Shown in pieces: positions 34,305 through 45,767 of a DNA stretch of 64,000 bases. Origin of the DNA: Callaeas wilsoni. Lineage: Eukaryota > Chordata > Aves > Passeriformes > Callaeidae. Within the stretch, counting starts at the first letter, position 1. Each line of letters begins with the position of its first letter. The notes below the pieces were generated by a model. That model saw nothing but the letters and a program-made list of their open reading frames with translations, did not search any database and was not told the origin of the DNA. The DNA lies in contig VWPU01004516.1 in the NCBI GenBank assembly GCA_013398955.1, forward strand, positions 124,001-188,000, given 5' to 3'. The translations under genes were made by a program, and so were the position numbers.

Positions 34305-37300
34305 TACACAAGCTGCAGACTTATGCAACATGGATATTTTCCTCCGCTGCAGCAACTCTTCCTTCCAGAGTGTGAACTGGACAGAGAAATTCAAGCCTTC
34401 ATCACTGACGGATTGGGTTATGTCCGTGCACTCTGAATGAACCCAGATTTACATTGCATTTACATTGATCACTATACACAGCACAGGAAAACACAGGCAA
34501 ATAAAAGCTGGGGTGAGATTCCTGCACCATGCCTGAAGACATCTGCGGTATCAATATCCACCAGTAAAACCTGTCTGGGTTCCCACTACAGGTGAATGAA
34601 ATCCAAGAGTGTCATCAATAGCATTCAGGGGCAAATTTCTCTGACCATATTTCGGCATAATTTTTGATGAGAACGATCATCCTCAATTTCATATTGCTCC
34701 CAGAACCCTGGCTCAGGCACACATGCACCTTAGAGACCTTAAGACAGCTGAGAGGAATTGCAGCTGGTCTACAAACACAGGCTGGCCTCCTGGAGAACTA
34801 CTGGATTCTGAAGACCTTGATGGAAGAGTGGGAAGTCTTCATGCCACGAAGATGTGACAGAGGAAGGGGTAGACAGGGAAGATAATGAGGCTGATCTCCT
34901 TCTGTTACCATGACACACAGAATTTAATCAGCCCAGTAACAAGCAAATCAATTGTAATCTCCATTATGAAAAAAATAGGCCAAGTTGAAACGTCCATTCT
35001 CACCGTGGGTTTAATGTGTGGCTAAATAGAGACAGATGTTCACTAAGGAGCCAAGAACATCCTTTGAGGAAGCCTTGATTTCCTAAAGTTGGTTATGGAA
35101 AGGTTTATTTAAAACACCAACCAACAGTGCTAGTAGTTTAAATTATTTGGACATGCATGAGTATTTATAAGATTCCTGTAACAGGTATAAACTATCAGAT
35201 GTTTTATACAACAAGTGGAAACAGCCAGATGTATATTTCCTCTGTTTATCCAATTTACTCACTGTTCCCTGAAACGTGTTAATAATAAAGTCCTATTCTT
35301 TTCCCTCTTCCCATGTGCCCCATTACTAACAAATAATGAGATTTTAATGCTTCAATTAATAACTTCTGGTAAGTCATTTAACATAACATTAAAAAGAACA
35401 AAGAGCTAATTAAGCTGCTCGGTGAAATTCCACTCTAACAGATGCCTACCTGTTCATACAAAAGTCGTCCAAATTCTTAAGAAATTACTAAACATCTTGA
35501 ACATTTTCTCTTAAACAGCAATTTTGTTCTGGTGTGAGTTTGTTTTTTCTTATCATAAGCAATTCTGCAGTCATAAATAAAGCCCAATGAGCTCAAGAGA
35601 AAGCAACTGCTGAGAAAATTAACTTTTATGGAATGAAAATACAGTTCAAGATTTTATTTTAAAATGTCTCAGCTTCGACTTCTGTTTTGTTTCAACAGGA
35701 AGTGAAATTTATCAGCATCCTATGATACTCTATTTAAAGTAATAAAGATACTCTATTTCAATTTTTGAGCAAGTTCGAGAGCCAGAATCTCATCGTTTCA
35801 GTTTTATTAACATGCTTCTTTATCTCCTTTTGTTTTGACCTGAAATTCTTTTTTTTTTTGTTCCTTAAACTCAAAACCAACATACTCGGAAGGGAATTCA
35901 GTGCAATTCTCCCTATTACCATACTAAAGCAATCGTTCCCTGCCTCATGGCTTAAACTAATCTTTTAAACACTTGGAGTTCAGGAGGAAATAGTCCTCAG
36001 GGATACTGGTGCCAGAACTACGGAATGCAGGTACCATGTTCTCCCTTTCTTTGGAATAATATCACTTTGGTCACTCGTGAAGACAAGACGAGGAAAGGAA
36101 CTATCATTATGTTCTCTAGAGCTCTTTATATTTCTAGAGAGCAGGAATAAGAAACTAATTTGGTCTATAATTAATTTAATTGTATCTGAATGTTCAAGTT
36201 AGTGAAAGAAATTATAATTTTTAAGGGGTAGAAAATGAAAAAAATATGGCAAATTTAAGAGTTTCCCACCTCAGCCACATTATGAGTTTTATGTAAGGAC
36301 TTCCCATTTACTTTCTTAGGAATTAGTTCAACACTTAACAGATTCATTTCTTTAACATCAACATTAAAATGTGCGCCTGAACAAGTTATACAGCTCAAAT
36401 AGCATTTTCCTACTTAGGGCTGTCGAGCATTTTTAGTAAGATGTCTATCTTGGTTGCAAAGTTCACACTTGGCTACTTGAAAGACACTTGTCTGAGTCAG
36501 TTCTTGAGTCAACCCATAAGTAAAGCTTGCCCACACATCAACAGTGTTCAAGATATACAGGCTGGAAAATACTAAATCAAATTTAGGCACCAAAAATTGA
36601 ATAAATCACCTAATTTCATGCATCTGCATTTACCATGGTCTCACTTTCTCCCTTGTATAGGAGAAACTAGTATAGGTTTATACAGTCCATAATGAGGAAG
36701 ATTTTATTGTGGCCTTTTAGGTCACAAAGGGGACCTGTAAGAAAGAGGACAAACATTTTAGCAGGGTCTGTTACAATGGCACCTAGCAAACCTCAATGAT
36801 AGCGAGTGGGGCAAGATTCAAGATCAGGAATAATGTGCAAATTAAGGTCATTCAAGAGAAAAAGCCTTACTATTTTATTCACTGCTTCAGTAGAGATTTG
36901 GTTTATCTGCTCTGATCAAGTCTTCCTTTGAGCTGAAGATTTGACTTCCAGAGGTTCCTCCAAAACTGTATTATCCCGTGATTCCTGTCTGCCATTAACT
37001 GTATGCACTTGATAATTTTGCTTCTCATAAGACACATATTGTAGAAAGGATTACAGTTGATGACATACAATTTTTAATTGGATTTATTAATTAGCTTAAG
37101 AAGCTCAAAAAGACCCCCTTTATACCTCCGTTGGAGTATGAAAGACAGCTTCCTAAAGAACGAATTAATACTTTTTAGTAGAAAAATTCTACTCTATTTC
37201 TTTCCTCTATCATCTCTATGACTAAATGTGTCTCTCTAAATATGAAATACTATACACAGCAATTTATAGGGAAATTATAATTTGTTATTTCTCATTTTCA

Positions 37301-38989
37301 GTTCAAGATCATTTTGCCCTTCCTCATGACTGGTAATAAGACACAGCAGCAGTTACTTAGAAAGGTTAAACAACCTAGTTAAATGTGAAAAATATTCACT
37401 GCCTTTGCAATAACTCCTCCAATATCCAGGGAACTTCTTGTTTTGTTCAGAACCTCCCCCAAGATTTAGGTAAAGCCAGTGCAAACCAGTGTCAGTGTAA
37501 GAACACATCACTCTCCGTTTCCTACAATTGTCAGTATTATTAGCATAAGGAAAAAGTAATACCTGTATATAGAAATTTTCATATGGAGGACATGGGGGAC
37601 AACCACAGTTAGATCCTTGGCTACAAACAACTTCACTTGCTTTTTACACAAGTGGGTTTGGGGTCACCTACCCACAGCATTTGAAACAAGCATCCACAAC
37701 CTCTCTGCTCTGCAAGAAGGGTGAGTAAAGAGGCAGAACTTGAGTTTTTCTTTGATGTGATGTGCCAAAGCAGATGGGAATCCCGTCATGAGCTCTCACC
37801 ATGCTTGTATTAGGACAGGGAATGACCTCCTGCCAGTTCCACTTCTGGAATCCACTTCAGTCTTCTCTTCTGTAGCCTTCTGTGATGCATAATAAGGATC
37901 AGACCGTTGCCCTGTTTCTGGTGGTTAGATACACATGAGTGTGGTTCAAAACCACAAGTCTTGTACCTGTAAATTCCAACTGGGTGAAAAAATGGCATCA
38001 ATTTTTTTCATGCCTTTCATGCCTTTCCTCCCCCATTTTTAAAACATAACAAGGAGAAAAGGGAAATTAAACTACTATTTCTACTTTGGAAAAGTTGGAT
38101 GATACATAGCTTTGTTGCATAGGAGGTTGAAAAAGCAGATAGTTTAAGGTCTATTTCTGGTCTTAAAATCTGTTGTTTTCTGATTCTGTCAGAACTGTAA
38201 ATGAAAACTTGGATTCATTCTCACATTTTCCTGACTATTCAATTAACGCGGATTTTTTTTTTTTTACATAGCATACTAAATCTCTAACATTTGGCTATTA
38301 TTCTTCATTACTACTACAATATTGTTTAATAATGCTGACAGAATTACTATGCAGTCAAAAGATACTCTGAAAGCAGCCAGGCCTGAGACCTTTATTTTCC
38401 TTTAGTCCTCATATCCCTCATATATCCAATTGCACTTTAAGACATCAAAAATCTGAAGTCTGCAAAGCCTCTTGTCACAACCCTTAAAAAAAATCCTTCA
38501 TGGAAGAGCTCAGAAAAGGGGCGGAGGAAGCAGGGCCAGAGAGTGGCAGGAACACCAACCTTGGGAAAAGATATCTCAGTCTGATTGAAAACAGACTTGA
38601 AAATTCTTCATGGACAGCTTCCCCCACACACACCCTTTTTTTTTTTCCTTGGTGTGTGTGATCAAATAAGTTGAGTACAGAAGATAAAAGTAAAATAGAA
38701 AAATCCCGTTGCCCTTCCCATGGGGTGAGTTCCCAAATGTATTGCACACTTGACAGCCAAACATCTATGCTCAGTGATGCTTGTCATCGCTGACCCTCGG
38801 AATTAGCTGGAAACACTCTGTTGTGACTTGAGCCTGATTGATCCCTCCACACTTGCAAAGGCTGTGCCCCACTTCCTGGTGCTGTCAGACAGGTTGCAAA
38901 TCTTTACCACAGTAATTAGTGACCAGGTTTCTGGCTATTAAGCACACTGGGGAGGAGAAGTCAAATATGGCCTGAGAGAGGGCGTGTGA
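32313..38989. other. Long unique AT-rich stretch
   Basis: About 6.7 kb without CR1 or a gene that I recognise. It contains the GTTTT microsatellite at 34213-34300 and poly-T tracts at 35847-35856 and 38253-38264. Open frames stay below 90 codons and the best-looking (33-34 kb) are repeat- or composition-driven. Confidence 0.65.
34213..34300. repeat. (GTTT)n(GTTTT)13 microsatellite
   Basis: GTTT units at 34213-34228 pass into thirteen perfect GTTTT units at 34235-34299. Both flanking frames translate as CFVLF repeats or KQNKT repeats and are not proteins. Confidence 0.97.
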
Positions 38990-39322
38990 GAGGCAAGGAG
39001 AGCAGAGGTGAGGCCAAAAGGGGGCTTGGAGCAGACTATGTCTGAGGGGACACCTCACTGTGGTCTGCAGCTTCCCCTCTTCTCTCTGGTGACCAGTGAC
39101 AAGACCCAAGGGAATGGCCTGAAGCTGTGGCAGAGAAAGCTTAGGTAGGATATTAGGTAAAGGTTCTTCCCCCAGAGGGTGGTTGGGCACTGGAATAGGC
39201 TCCCCAGGGCAGCGGTCACAGCAGCAAGGCTGACAGAGCTCAATGAGTGTTTGGACAACTCTCTCAGGCACAGGGTGTGATCCTTGTGTGTCCCTTTCAG
39301 CTCAGGGTGTTCTGTGATGATG
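38990..39322 (+). mobile_element. CR1 LINE 3' fragment, plus orientation, different subfamily
   Basis: 'ctgaggggacacctcactgt', 'gtgaccagtgacaagaccca', 'gaatggcctgaagctgtggc', 'taggatattaggtaaaggtt', 'ggaataggctccccagggca' and 'gtttggacaactctctcagg' then 'gtgtgatccttg' match a CR1 subfamily whose 3' UTR carries the 'ctctcaggcacatggtgtgat' block. The end, CAGCTCAGGGTGTTCTGTGATGAT, has an internal deletion. The left boundary is approximate. Confidence 0.9.
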
Positions 39323-39902
39323 GGACTGCAATCTGTTGCTGAGTGAATGCTAAATTTAGCTTCACAGTATTATTACAACACATTTGCTGCACTACAGAGA
39401 AGCACATTTTTATTTTAATTCCTTTTAGGGATAGGGAAATGCTAGAGGTCTTTGTAGGAGTGACCTTCAGCTGCTTCAATAGGGCTGTCTGCAGCAACAG
39501 AGTCTGTTTAGATTCTGCCCATTACCTAAAGGCACAGAAGAAAAGTCTCTTTTGTGTCTTTCTAATCTCTGCAGCAAGAGGTGAGCGAGCCTCCCTGCTC
39601 TTTCTGCGTGCCCAGACATAGGAAATCATGCTCCATCTCACAGTGTTTTTTATTTCTGTTGTGATTATTACAGGTTCAGAACACACTGTCAGTGGCTGGC
39701 CTTTCTGCTCTAATCACCCTGCACACACACAGCTCTCCGTGCTCTGCAGAATAAAGAGCACTTTGTTCAACAGCCCCTCCATTCTTCCCCTGCTGCCTGC
39801 CACCAGCTCAGGCAATCTCCTCTATTCCTCTTTGTCATTTACCTGGATGTTCCTCACCCAAGGTGTGTTCATGCTCCAAAAAGGCTGAAAAATATTTTAT
39901 GC
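39323..39902. other. Unique spacer between CR1 pieces
   Basis: No gene recognised. Open frames of 86-92 codons at 39343-39621 and 39628-39888 have no family resemblance. Confidence 0.5.
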
Positions 39903-39972
39903 AGGTTAAAACTGTTGGACTCGATGACGTTGGATGGGTTTGTTTAAACCTAAATGAGTCTGTGATTCTACA
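39903..39972 (+). mobile_element. CR1 LINE 3' terminal scrap, plus orientation
   Basis: 'gttggactcgatgacgttgg', 'atgggtttgtttaaacc' and GAGTCTGTGATTCTA match the last ~70 bases of CR1. It is separate from the copy ending at 39322, which has its own tail. Confidence 0.85.
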
Positions 39973-41582
39973 TCCCACCTTCCCTTTTTGTTAACTACAG
40001 AAAACTAGTAGGAATTGGACTGGAAGCCAAGAGTCTAGTAAGAAGAGGGAAAAAAATCCATATCTCAAGGAGGGATAATTGATAATTAGAAGATTTTAGC
40101 TCATGGATGAGACCGCTGTTTCATTTTGTTCTCTCCCAAGAACAAAGAACTCTATTTTAAGAAGGAGTGCTGAAAGGTTACTGAATGACTCTAGGAGTTA
40201 TCAGTGTCTATTTACACTGGTGATCTGCATCGCTGAGCTCACAGACCAGAGATAGTTCCACAAACCCCCTTTCCCAGCTGTTCTCCCATACCATTGATGG
40301 CTAAAACCCAACCCTCTCCCCCTCACCACCCCAAACACAGAAGCTGCTTTCAGGGGGATTTTTAACTTCTTCTTTCAAGGTACCATCACATCTGCAGTGG
40401 AAGACAAAAAGCAGAGTCACACAGACCCGCTTGGGTTTACAGAATGGCCTCAGAGATTCCTGAAAGATCGTTATTATCATATTTCACAGCACTTGGTGTC
40501 ACTGTGACCGAGAAGCTCAGATATTCACCTTTGACCCAGGCCTGATAAGAGGCATAGACAGCATTCCTCTGATAGTTAAGGTGGAAGAGTTATGATGGTG
40601 CACTGAGAGCAGAAGAAAGGGTGGCCCCACTGTGATTTAGGATTTGTAAGCTCCTTATGATGAGTAGAATTCACAATGAAAGATGTTTTATCATCGGGAG
40701 CTAAATCTTCCTGACAATGCCAGCTTTGTGCAGCAGTGGAATGGGCTTCCTCAAGAATAAACCTAGCAGGATGTGTCCCCTTGGGATCCTGGGAAGAAAA
40801 ATCAATGGTTAGCACAAGAGCTCTTAATTTACACACCACGCAAGGGGCAGCAGCTGGAACAAGAAAGATGATCTAAATATTGAGTTGCCTTTGTTTAACT
40901 GAAAAATATGGTGTGCCCCTGATCTAGTTGAATTAGGGCAATGTTTCTGGTTGAGATCCTTCATCCATGCCAGTGGGGTGACACACAGAGGGCTAATTTT
41001 AAATAATGGAAGGGATGCCTATAGAGAAGGTAAACCCAGGATAATTAAAATGATGTGTCACACAAAAAGGCAGATTTGTGTGTGCTGTTGAGATCCAGCC
41101 CTCTGTAAACAAGCACCTGTACTCTACCTCCTCTTACCAAGATGCAGAAAACATTCCTTACCCCTACAAAAGTCACAAACCTCTCAAAGCCCTCGAAGAA
41201 ACTCTATCTACCTTCTTAATAACCTTTAGTGGATGCTAGGAACCAATGGGATATTCAATTACCTGTGCTTCTATTTCCCACTCTGCACAACTATTTTGTG
41301 TTTGAGATTTGAGTCATGGCTCTGGGGACAGGGAGAGAGCAGTGGGTGTTACATACCTTGACTCAAGCAAAGATTTTGACACAGCTTGCTGGAATACGCC
41401 ATAGTCAAATTGCCAATTTATAAACTGAATAAACATTCTGTGATGTGATGAGTGTGGAAAATTAGCTGGATTGTAGAAAATTAACCATACTTCCTGGATT
41501 TTAGGGTGGTGGACAGTGATAAAAAGTCCAGCCTGTAGCCAGAGTCCCATGTCAGGGATTGTTACTGGGGACAACACTGTAG
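39973..41582. other. Unique non-coding stretch
   Basis: No gene, RNA or repeat body recognised. Confidence 0.55.
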
Positions 41583-41740
41583 ATGCTCTTTATTAACAGC
41601 CTGAAAAAGGGGATGAGGTGCCTTCTCACCAGGTTTGTAGATCACACCACGTTGGACTGGGAGGTTGACATACTGGAAGGAAAAGTTCTTATTCAGAGGT
41701 ACTTATGTGGCCTGGAGAAATTGGCTGGCAGAAACCGGAG
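41583..41740 (+). pseudogene. Degenerate CR1 ORF2 (reverse transcriptase) remnant
   Basis: The plus frame begins LFINSLKKGMRC and continues LTRFVDHTTLDWEVDILEGK and QRYLCGLEKLA. This corresponds to the CR1 polyprotein segment downstream of the RT catalytic core (usual pattern FxNDLDxGIEC, KFADDTKL, VDTLEGR, QxDLDxLExWA). The Ala-Asp-Asp of the typical KFADDTKL appears here as FVDHTTL, so a conserved Asp is changed, and the frame is only preserved for some 50 codons before it enters unrelated 3' sequence. It is a relic and encodes no enzyme. It is continuous with the CR1 3' region that follows. Confidence 0.85.
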
Positions 41741-42095
41741 TCTCACAGAGTCCAGTATCTGGGAAAGACTAACCCCACGAAACAGGACTGAGCAACACTT
41801 TAAACATTTTATACAGGCACTTAGTGATAGGAAAAGGGGGGAGACTTTTAAACTGAAAGAAGAGAGACTGAGGTTAGATGCTGGGAAGAAATTCTTCCCT
41901 GTAAGGGTGGTGAGGCCCTGGCACAGGCTGCCCAGAGAAGCTGTGGCTGCCCCATCCCTGGAAGTGTCCAAGGCCAGGTTGGACAGGGCTTGGAGCAGCC
42001 TGGGACAGTGGAAGCTGTCCCTGTCCATGGCAGAAGGGGGTTGAGATGGTCTTTCCAGCTCCTTCCAACCCAAACCGTTCTGTGATTCAAGGAAC
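41741..42095 (+). mobile_element. CR1 LINE 3' region, plus orientation, same copy as the ORF2 remnant
   Basis: 'tttatacaggcacttagtga', 'taggaaaaggggggagactt', 'gttagatgctgggaagaaat', 'gtgaggccctggcacaggct', 'gcccagagaagctgtggctg', 'gtccaaggccaggttggac' and 'ggacagtggaagctgtccct' end in 'caacccaaaccgttctgtga' TTC. Compared with a full CR1, the stretch between ORF2 and the 3' UTR is deleted. The overlapping 174-codon minus-strand frame at 41693-42217 is a shadow of this repeat. Confidence 0.96.
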
Positions 42096-42160
42096 AGGAG
42101 AGTCAGGGGTAGGTGTCCCTCAGCAGTCCCTTTTAACTGAATTATTCTGTGATCCAACAG
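42096..42160 (+). mobile_element. Second CR1 tail immediately after the first
   Basis: 'gtccctcagcagtccctttt' and 'aactgaattattctgtgatcc' form another CR1 terminus directly behind the preceding copy. It may be a nested older copy or a local duplication of the tail. Confidence 0.7.
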
Positions 42161-42404
42161 ACAAGTGGGCTTTAAGCCTCTTGTGTGTAGTAAGTGAGAA
42201 GAACCTGGCCAGGACAACCTGTTCCCCCATCCAGATTGCTAGCCTTCATTTTACCAATTCAGCTGCCCGAATGGCTTCCATTCTTTCAGAACATACAATA
42301 GGAGAATGATTATCCCCAGGTACCACACAGCTACAAGCAATAGCAATTAGAGTGGATAAAGGGCTTTGAGTCCCAGGCAGGGTTTTCTCTGTGAGGAACC
42401 TCTG

Positions 42405-42565
42405 CGTTTTATGAGGGAACAGATTGTATCTGGACAGGCATTATTGTAACCGATGGGTGGCTGTAATATTGCACTGGAATTTAACAATATTGTTGGAGTA
42501 ATTACATCTGTGACAATTCCCTGTCACGAGCGTAAGCCCTGCTGCCTTCAAAGTGCAGAGTTCCA
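42405..42565. promoter_or_regulatory. Candidate regulatory block with a SOX-type palindrome
   Basis: Repeat-free block with 'gtaaccgatgggtggctgta', TAATATTGCACTGG, the perfect palindrome AACAATATTGTT at 42483-42494, AGTAATTACATC and 'cctgtcacgagcgtaagcc'. AACAAT/ATTGTT are SOX half sites facing each other without spacer, and TAATTA is a homeodomain core. Several CpGs are retained. The call is by composition and motif content only. Confidence 0.33.
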
Positions 42566-45030
42566 CACTGTGTGATATGAGTGGTTACAGCTGGTGGGTG
42601 GCACCTGAGTTTGCTGTGGCTTATGCAGCCAGCCCATCTCAAAAAACCCATATATTATATACATAAGACAAAAAACAATATTTCCAAGTACAGCACCTTC
42701 TCCAGCTTCTCAGTGGACAAAGCCTCAATCCAACCCTGCTTTTTCTGTCACATCCACAGTCCCCAAAGGCACAGTGTGTGCTGTCACATGACTCTGGAGA
42801 CAGGTGATGTTTGTTTTCTACTCATTTTGAGCACCACTTGTGTCTTCTCAGTTGCCAGAGGCCTGGTTTAAAGCCTTCAGCCAGGTCATACACTGGATCA
42901 TAAATGCAAGTTCTTGCAGGAGAGCTGGGACTCACTGTCTGAAGTGAGACTGCAGCAGAACCAGGAGCTCAAGAGCATCCTGCCCTCTCTCCAGGTCAGT
43001 TCTCCTCTGCCAGGCTCCTGCAGGACCCTCATGAACATTGGTGTGAAGATGAGGCATAGTGAAAGGAAGAGCATTTAAAGATGCAAATAATCCCCATGTA
43101 GCTCCAATATTGTAAAAACCTTTTCCTTTTCTCTCTTCTGAATCACAGCAAAAATATAAAAGCTGAAACACACAGGACTCCAAAAAGGTCTTAGTTGGAA
43201 CCCCAAATGATTAACTTTTGATGAAGCAGAATTTTGTTTTTGATTTTTAAATATAAAAGGTAAGAATGTAATATATACCTATATATATGTGTGTGTATGT
43301 ACTCTTCATGAGATAGTATTGCCACAACATTCTGCTTAAAAAAAAAATTAACTACTAAAAAAATATGATAATTTATTTAAAAAATCAAAAATCTGTTTAA
43401 GATAAAAAGCAGGAGGGAAACCTTTTTTCCTTCTCAAAATGAAAAGTTTTACCAGACAGCAACAACTTCAATTGACGTTTTTCAACTTTGCCTGCTCAAA
43501 ATTGGTTGGATATTCCAACATGTGAAATAATATTTTTTTTTATTTATTATGGAATGATATTTTCCAGGAGACACCACTTGATTAAGAAATTAAATGAGAG
43601 CAGAAAAATCAAGTGGCAAGGAAATGGTGGTGAAAAGGGTGAAACCACAAAGGACAAATACCTGTATTTTTCCTGGAATTGAGGCCTTTTCTGCACAAGT
43701 TAGGGCCATGGATTTAGTTAGACCTCTATAGGTTTGTGGCTGTGTTTGTGACATCAGCAACTCCTTCCACTGCCTTCTCAGGGAGGTAAGGTTTGGTTTA
43801 TCCAGAAGCAGAACTTCTTATGTTCAAATGTGCAGACAAACAGCTCACAGGCTCATGAAAAGGTGTCTGCATCTCTTCAAGGCAGACCAGCCATTCTCCG
43901 GCAGGAATGCATAATTTTATTCATGGGTTATTTAATCATCATAGAATTGTTGTTTCTCTATTGAAAAAAAAAATATATTTGAAAAAGATGCCCTTGCAAT
44001 AATAACTATGTAATTCAAGTACCTGCATTGCTTATACCCACTAAATAAAAAAGATACTGAGCTAAGAGCTGATAATTATTTGCCATAATTTGCCTATCAG
44101 ATTGCTGGGAAGTCTTTTTTAAAGTTAACCCAATGCCATTATAGAGACACCTGAGCCATAACCCTCCACTATCATAGCAAATCCGAGTCCCATCATCTGT
44201 AAAGTCTGATGGTTTGAGATTTTGCATTTATAATTCAAGTCCAGCATCGTCTATTCTTCTGAATTTTTTCTGAATTCACAACGGATGAGATTTTTAGAAT
44301 CTAATAAGTAATTCTAATACCTAGAAAAGACTAGGTGATTTTTTAAGTATGAAGTTCTTCTTAAATGATAGTTCACTTTTTAAAGTGCCAGTGACAATTG
44401 GAAAATGCTTGATACAGAATACAAAATATAAAATTCCTTTAAAACCATAGAATAAGAGCAAGGCAAAGGTTTTCCTAGACCTGTCCACATATCCCAGTTT
44501 TGAGGCTTCCCCTAATCCCCACTGAAAACAGGAATACTCTTCGAATTTGGTTAGTAGTACTAGGTTCACCATTGCAAAGGAACAGAGGTTTTACTGATAA
44601 GAAGAAAAAAAAAAAATAAAGAAAAAAAAGAAAAAGAAAAAACAAATGCTCTACTAATTTCCTTACCAGGCTGTCAGGAGGAGAACTAACCTCATCAGCT
44701 GCAGACACTCATCAAAAACATTTGACCATCCTGCAGATATAGCATAGCCATCTGGTGTCAGTGGAATTGCTGCAACAGTACTTTGGGATAAGGTATATTT
44801 CTGTACCAATCCAGGAGTCATATTTACCCTCTCAACCTGTGACCTGTTCTCAAAGTGTTCATATGGAAAACCAATCTTTAAACTTCCTTCAAAACATCAC
44901 TTTCATAATACTCTACCTCAGTACCCATCAGTTAATTTCAGGAATTGAAGAAGAAAATAAAATACAAATTTAAAAAATATGTATTTTTATATATAGATGC
45001 ACACATACATGCCTATAGGCATATGTGTAT

Positions 45031-45060
45031 ATAGATATGTGTGTGTGTGTGTGCATGTGT
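45031..45060. repeat. (TG)n microsatellite
   Basis: A TG-dominated tract with one CA interruption, preceded by TA-rich sequence. Confidence 0.9.
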
Positions 45061-45697
45061 ACAAACAAAGTGACAAAACAACAAGAAACCAAGACTTACA
45101 AATATAGAAAACCGTCATTAACTTTTGTCACAGGTTGTGGAGGGAGGTTTTGTTAATATTATTATTTTTCTGGGTGTTCTATTCATGACCATTAAAAAAG
45201 AAAAGTAAAGGAAAAGTGGCATAACAGTCAATCACAAACAGAGTTAATCAGGTTTCAACAAGAGATTTCATGAACTGAAAAATTAAATTAAGCTAAAATA
45301 GCCCAAAATGACCTGTGTCAGTTCCCTGCTCACCTGCATTAAATTATTTGTAAACCCAAGAACTTGCAAGATCACAGTTTTATGGCAAATAAAGCTGGCT
45401 GGAGCCTGGAGAAATAGTCCTGTCCTGTGTTTCTCAGACTACAGCGTATGGACTGCTGAGTGTCTGGAAGGTGTCAGAATGGGGCCTGTGAAATGACTGC
45501 CAAAATCCTTGAAAGATCACACAGGAGTAAATTCCCAGGAAAGCAGAGGAGGAACGACAAAATGCAAACCAAACCAACCAACCAAAAACGCCAGAAACAA
45601 AATAAAAATAAATGCACACAAAGCCTCCAAAAAAACGAGGAGACCTCATGAAAACCCAAAACACAGATAAACAAATAGCAATCAAAAAAAAAAAAAA

Positions 45698-45767
45698 NNN
45701 NNNNNNNNNNNNNNNNNNNNNNNNNNNNNNNNNNNNNNNNNNNNNNNNNNNNNNNNNNNNNNNNNNN
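45698..45767. other. Assembly gap of 70 undetermined bases
   Basis: Seventy N in a row, entered from a run of A (about 14) and an A/C-rich low-complexity region, left by CACAAAAAACTG. The gap probably hides a simple repeat that the assembler could not close. Apparent reading frames across it are artefacts. Confidence 1.

Noticed and set aside
34173..34440. Phe/Cys/Val/Leu repeat frames that look like membrane protein
   Set aside because: Direct translation of the GTTTT microsatellite.
41693..42217. 174-codon minus-strand frame
   Set aside because: Antisense shadow of the CR1 ORF2 remnant and 3' UTR.
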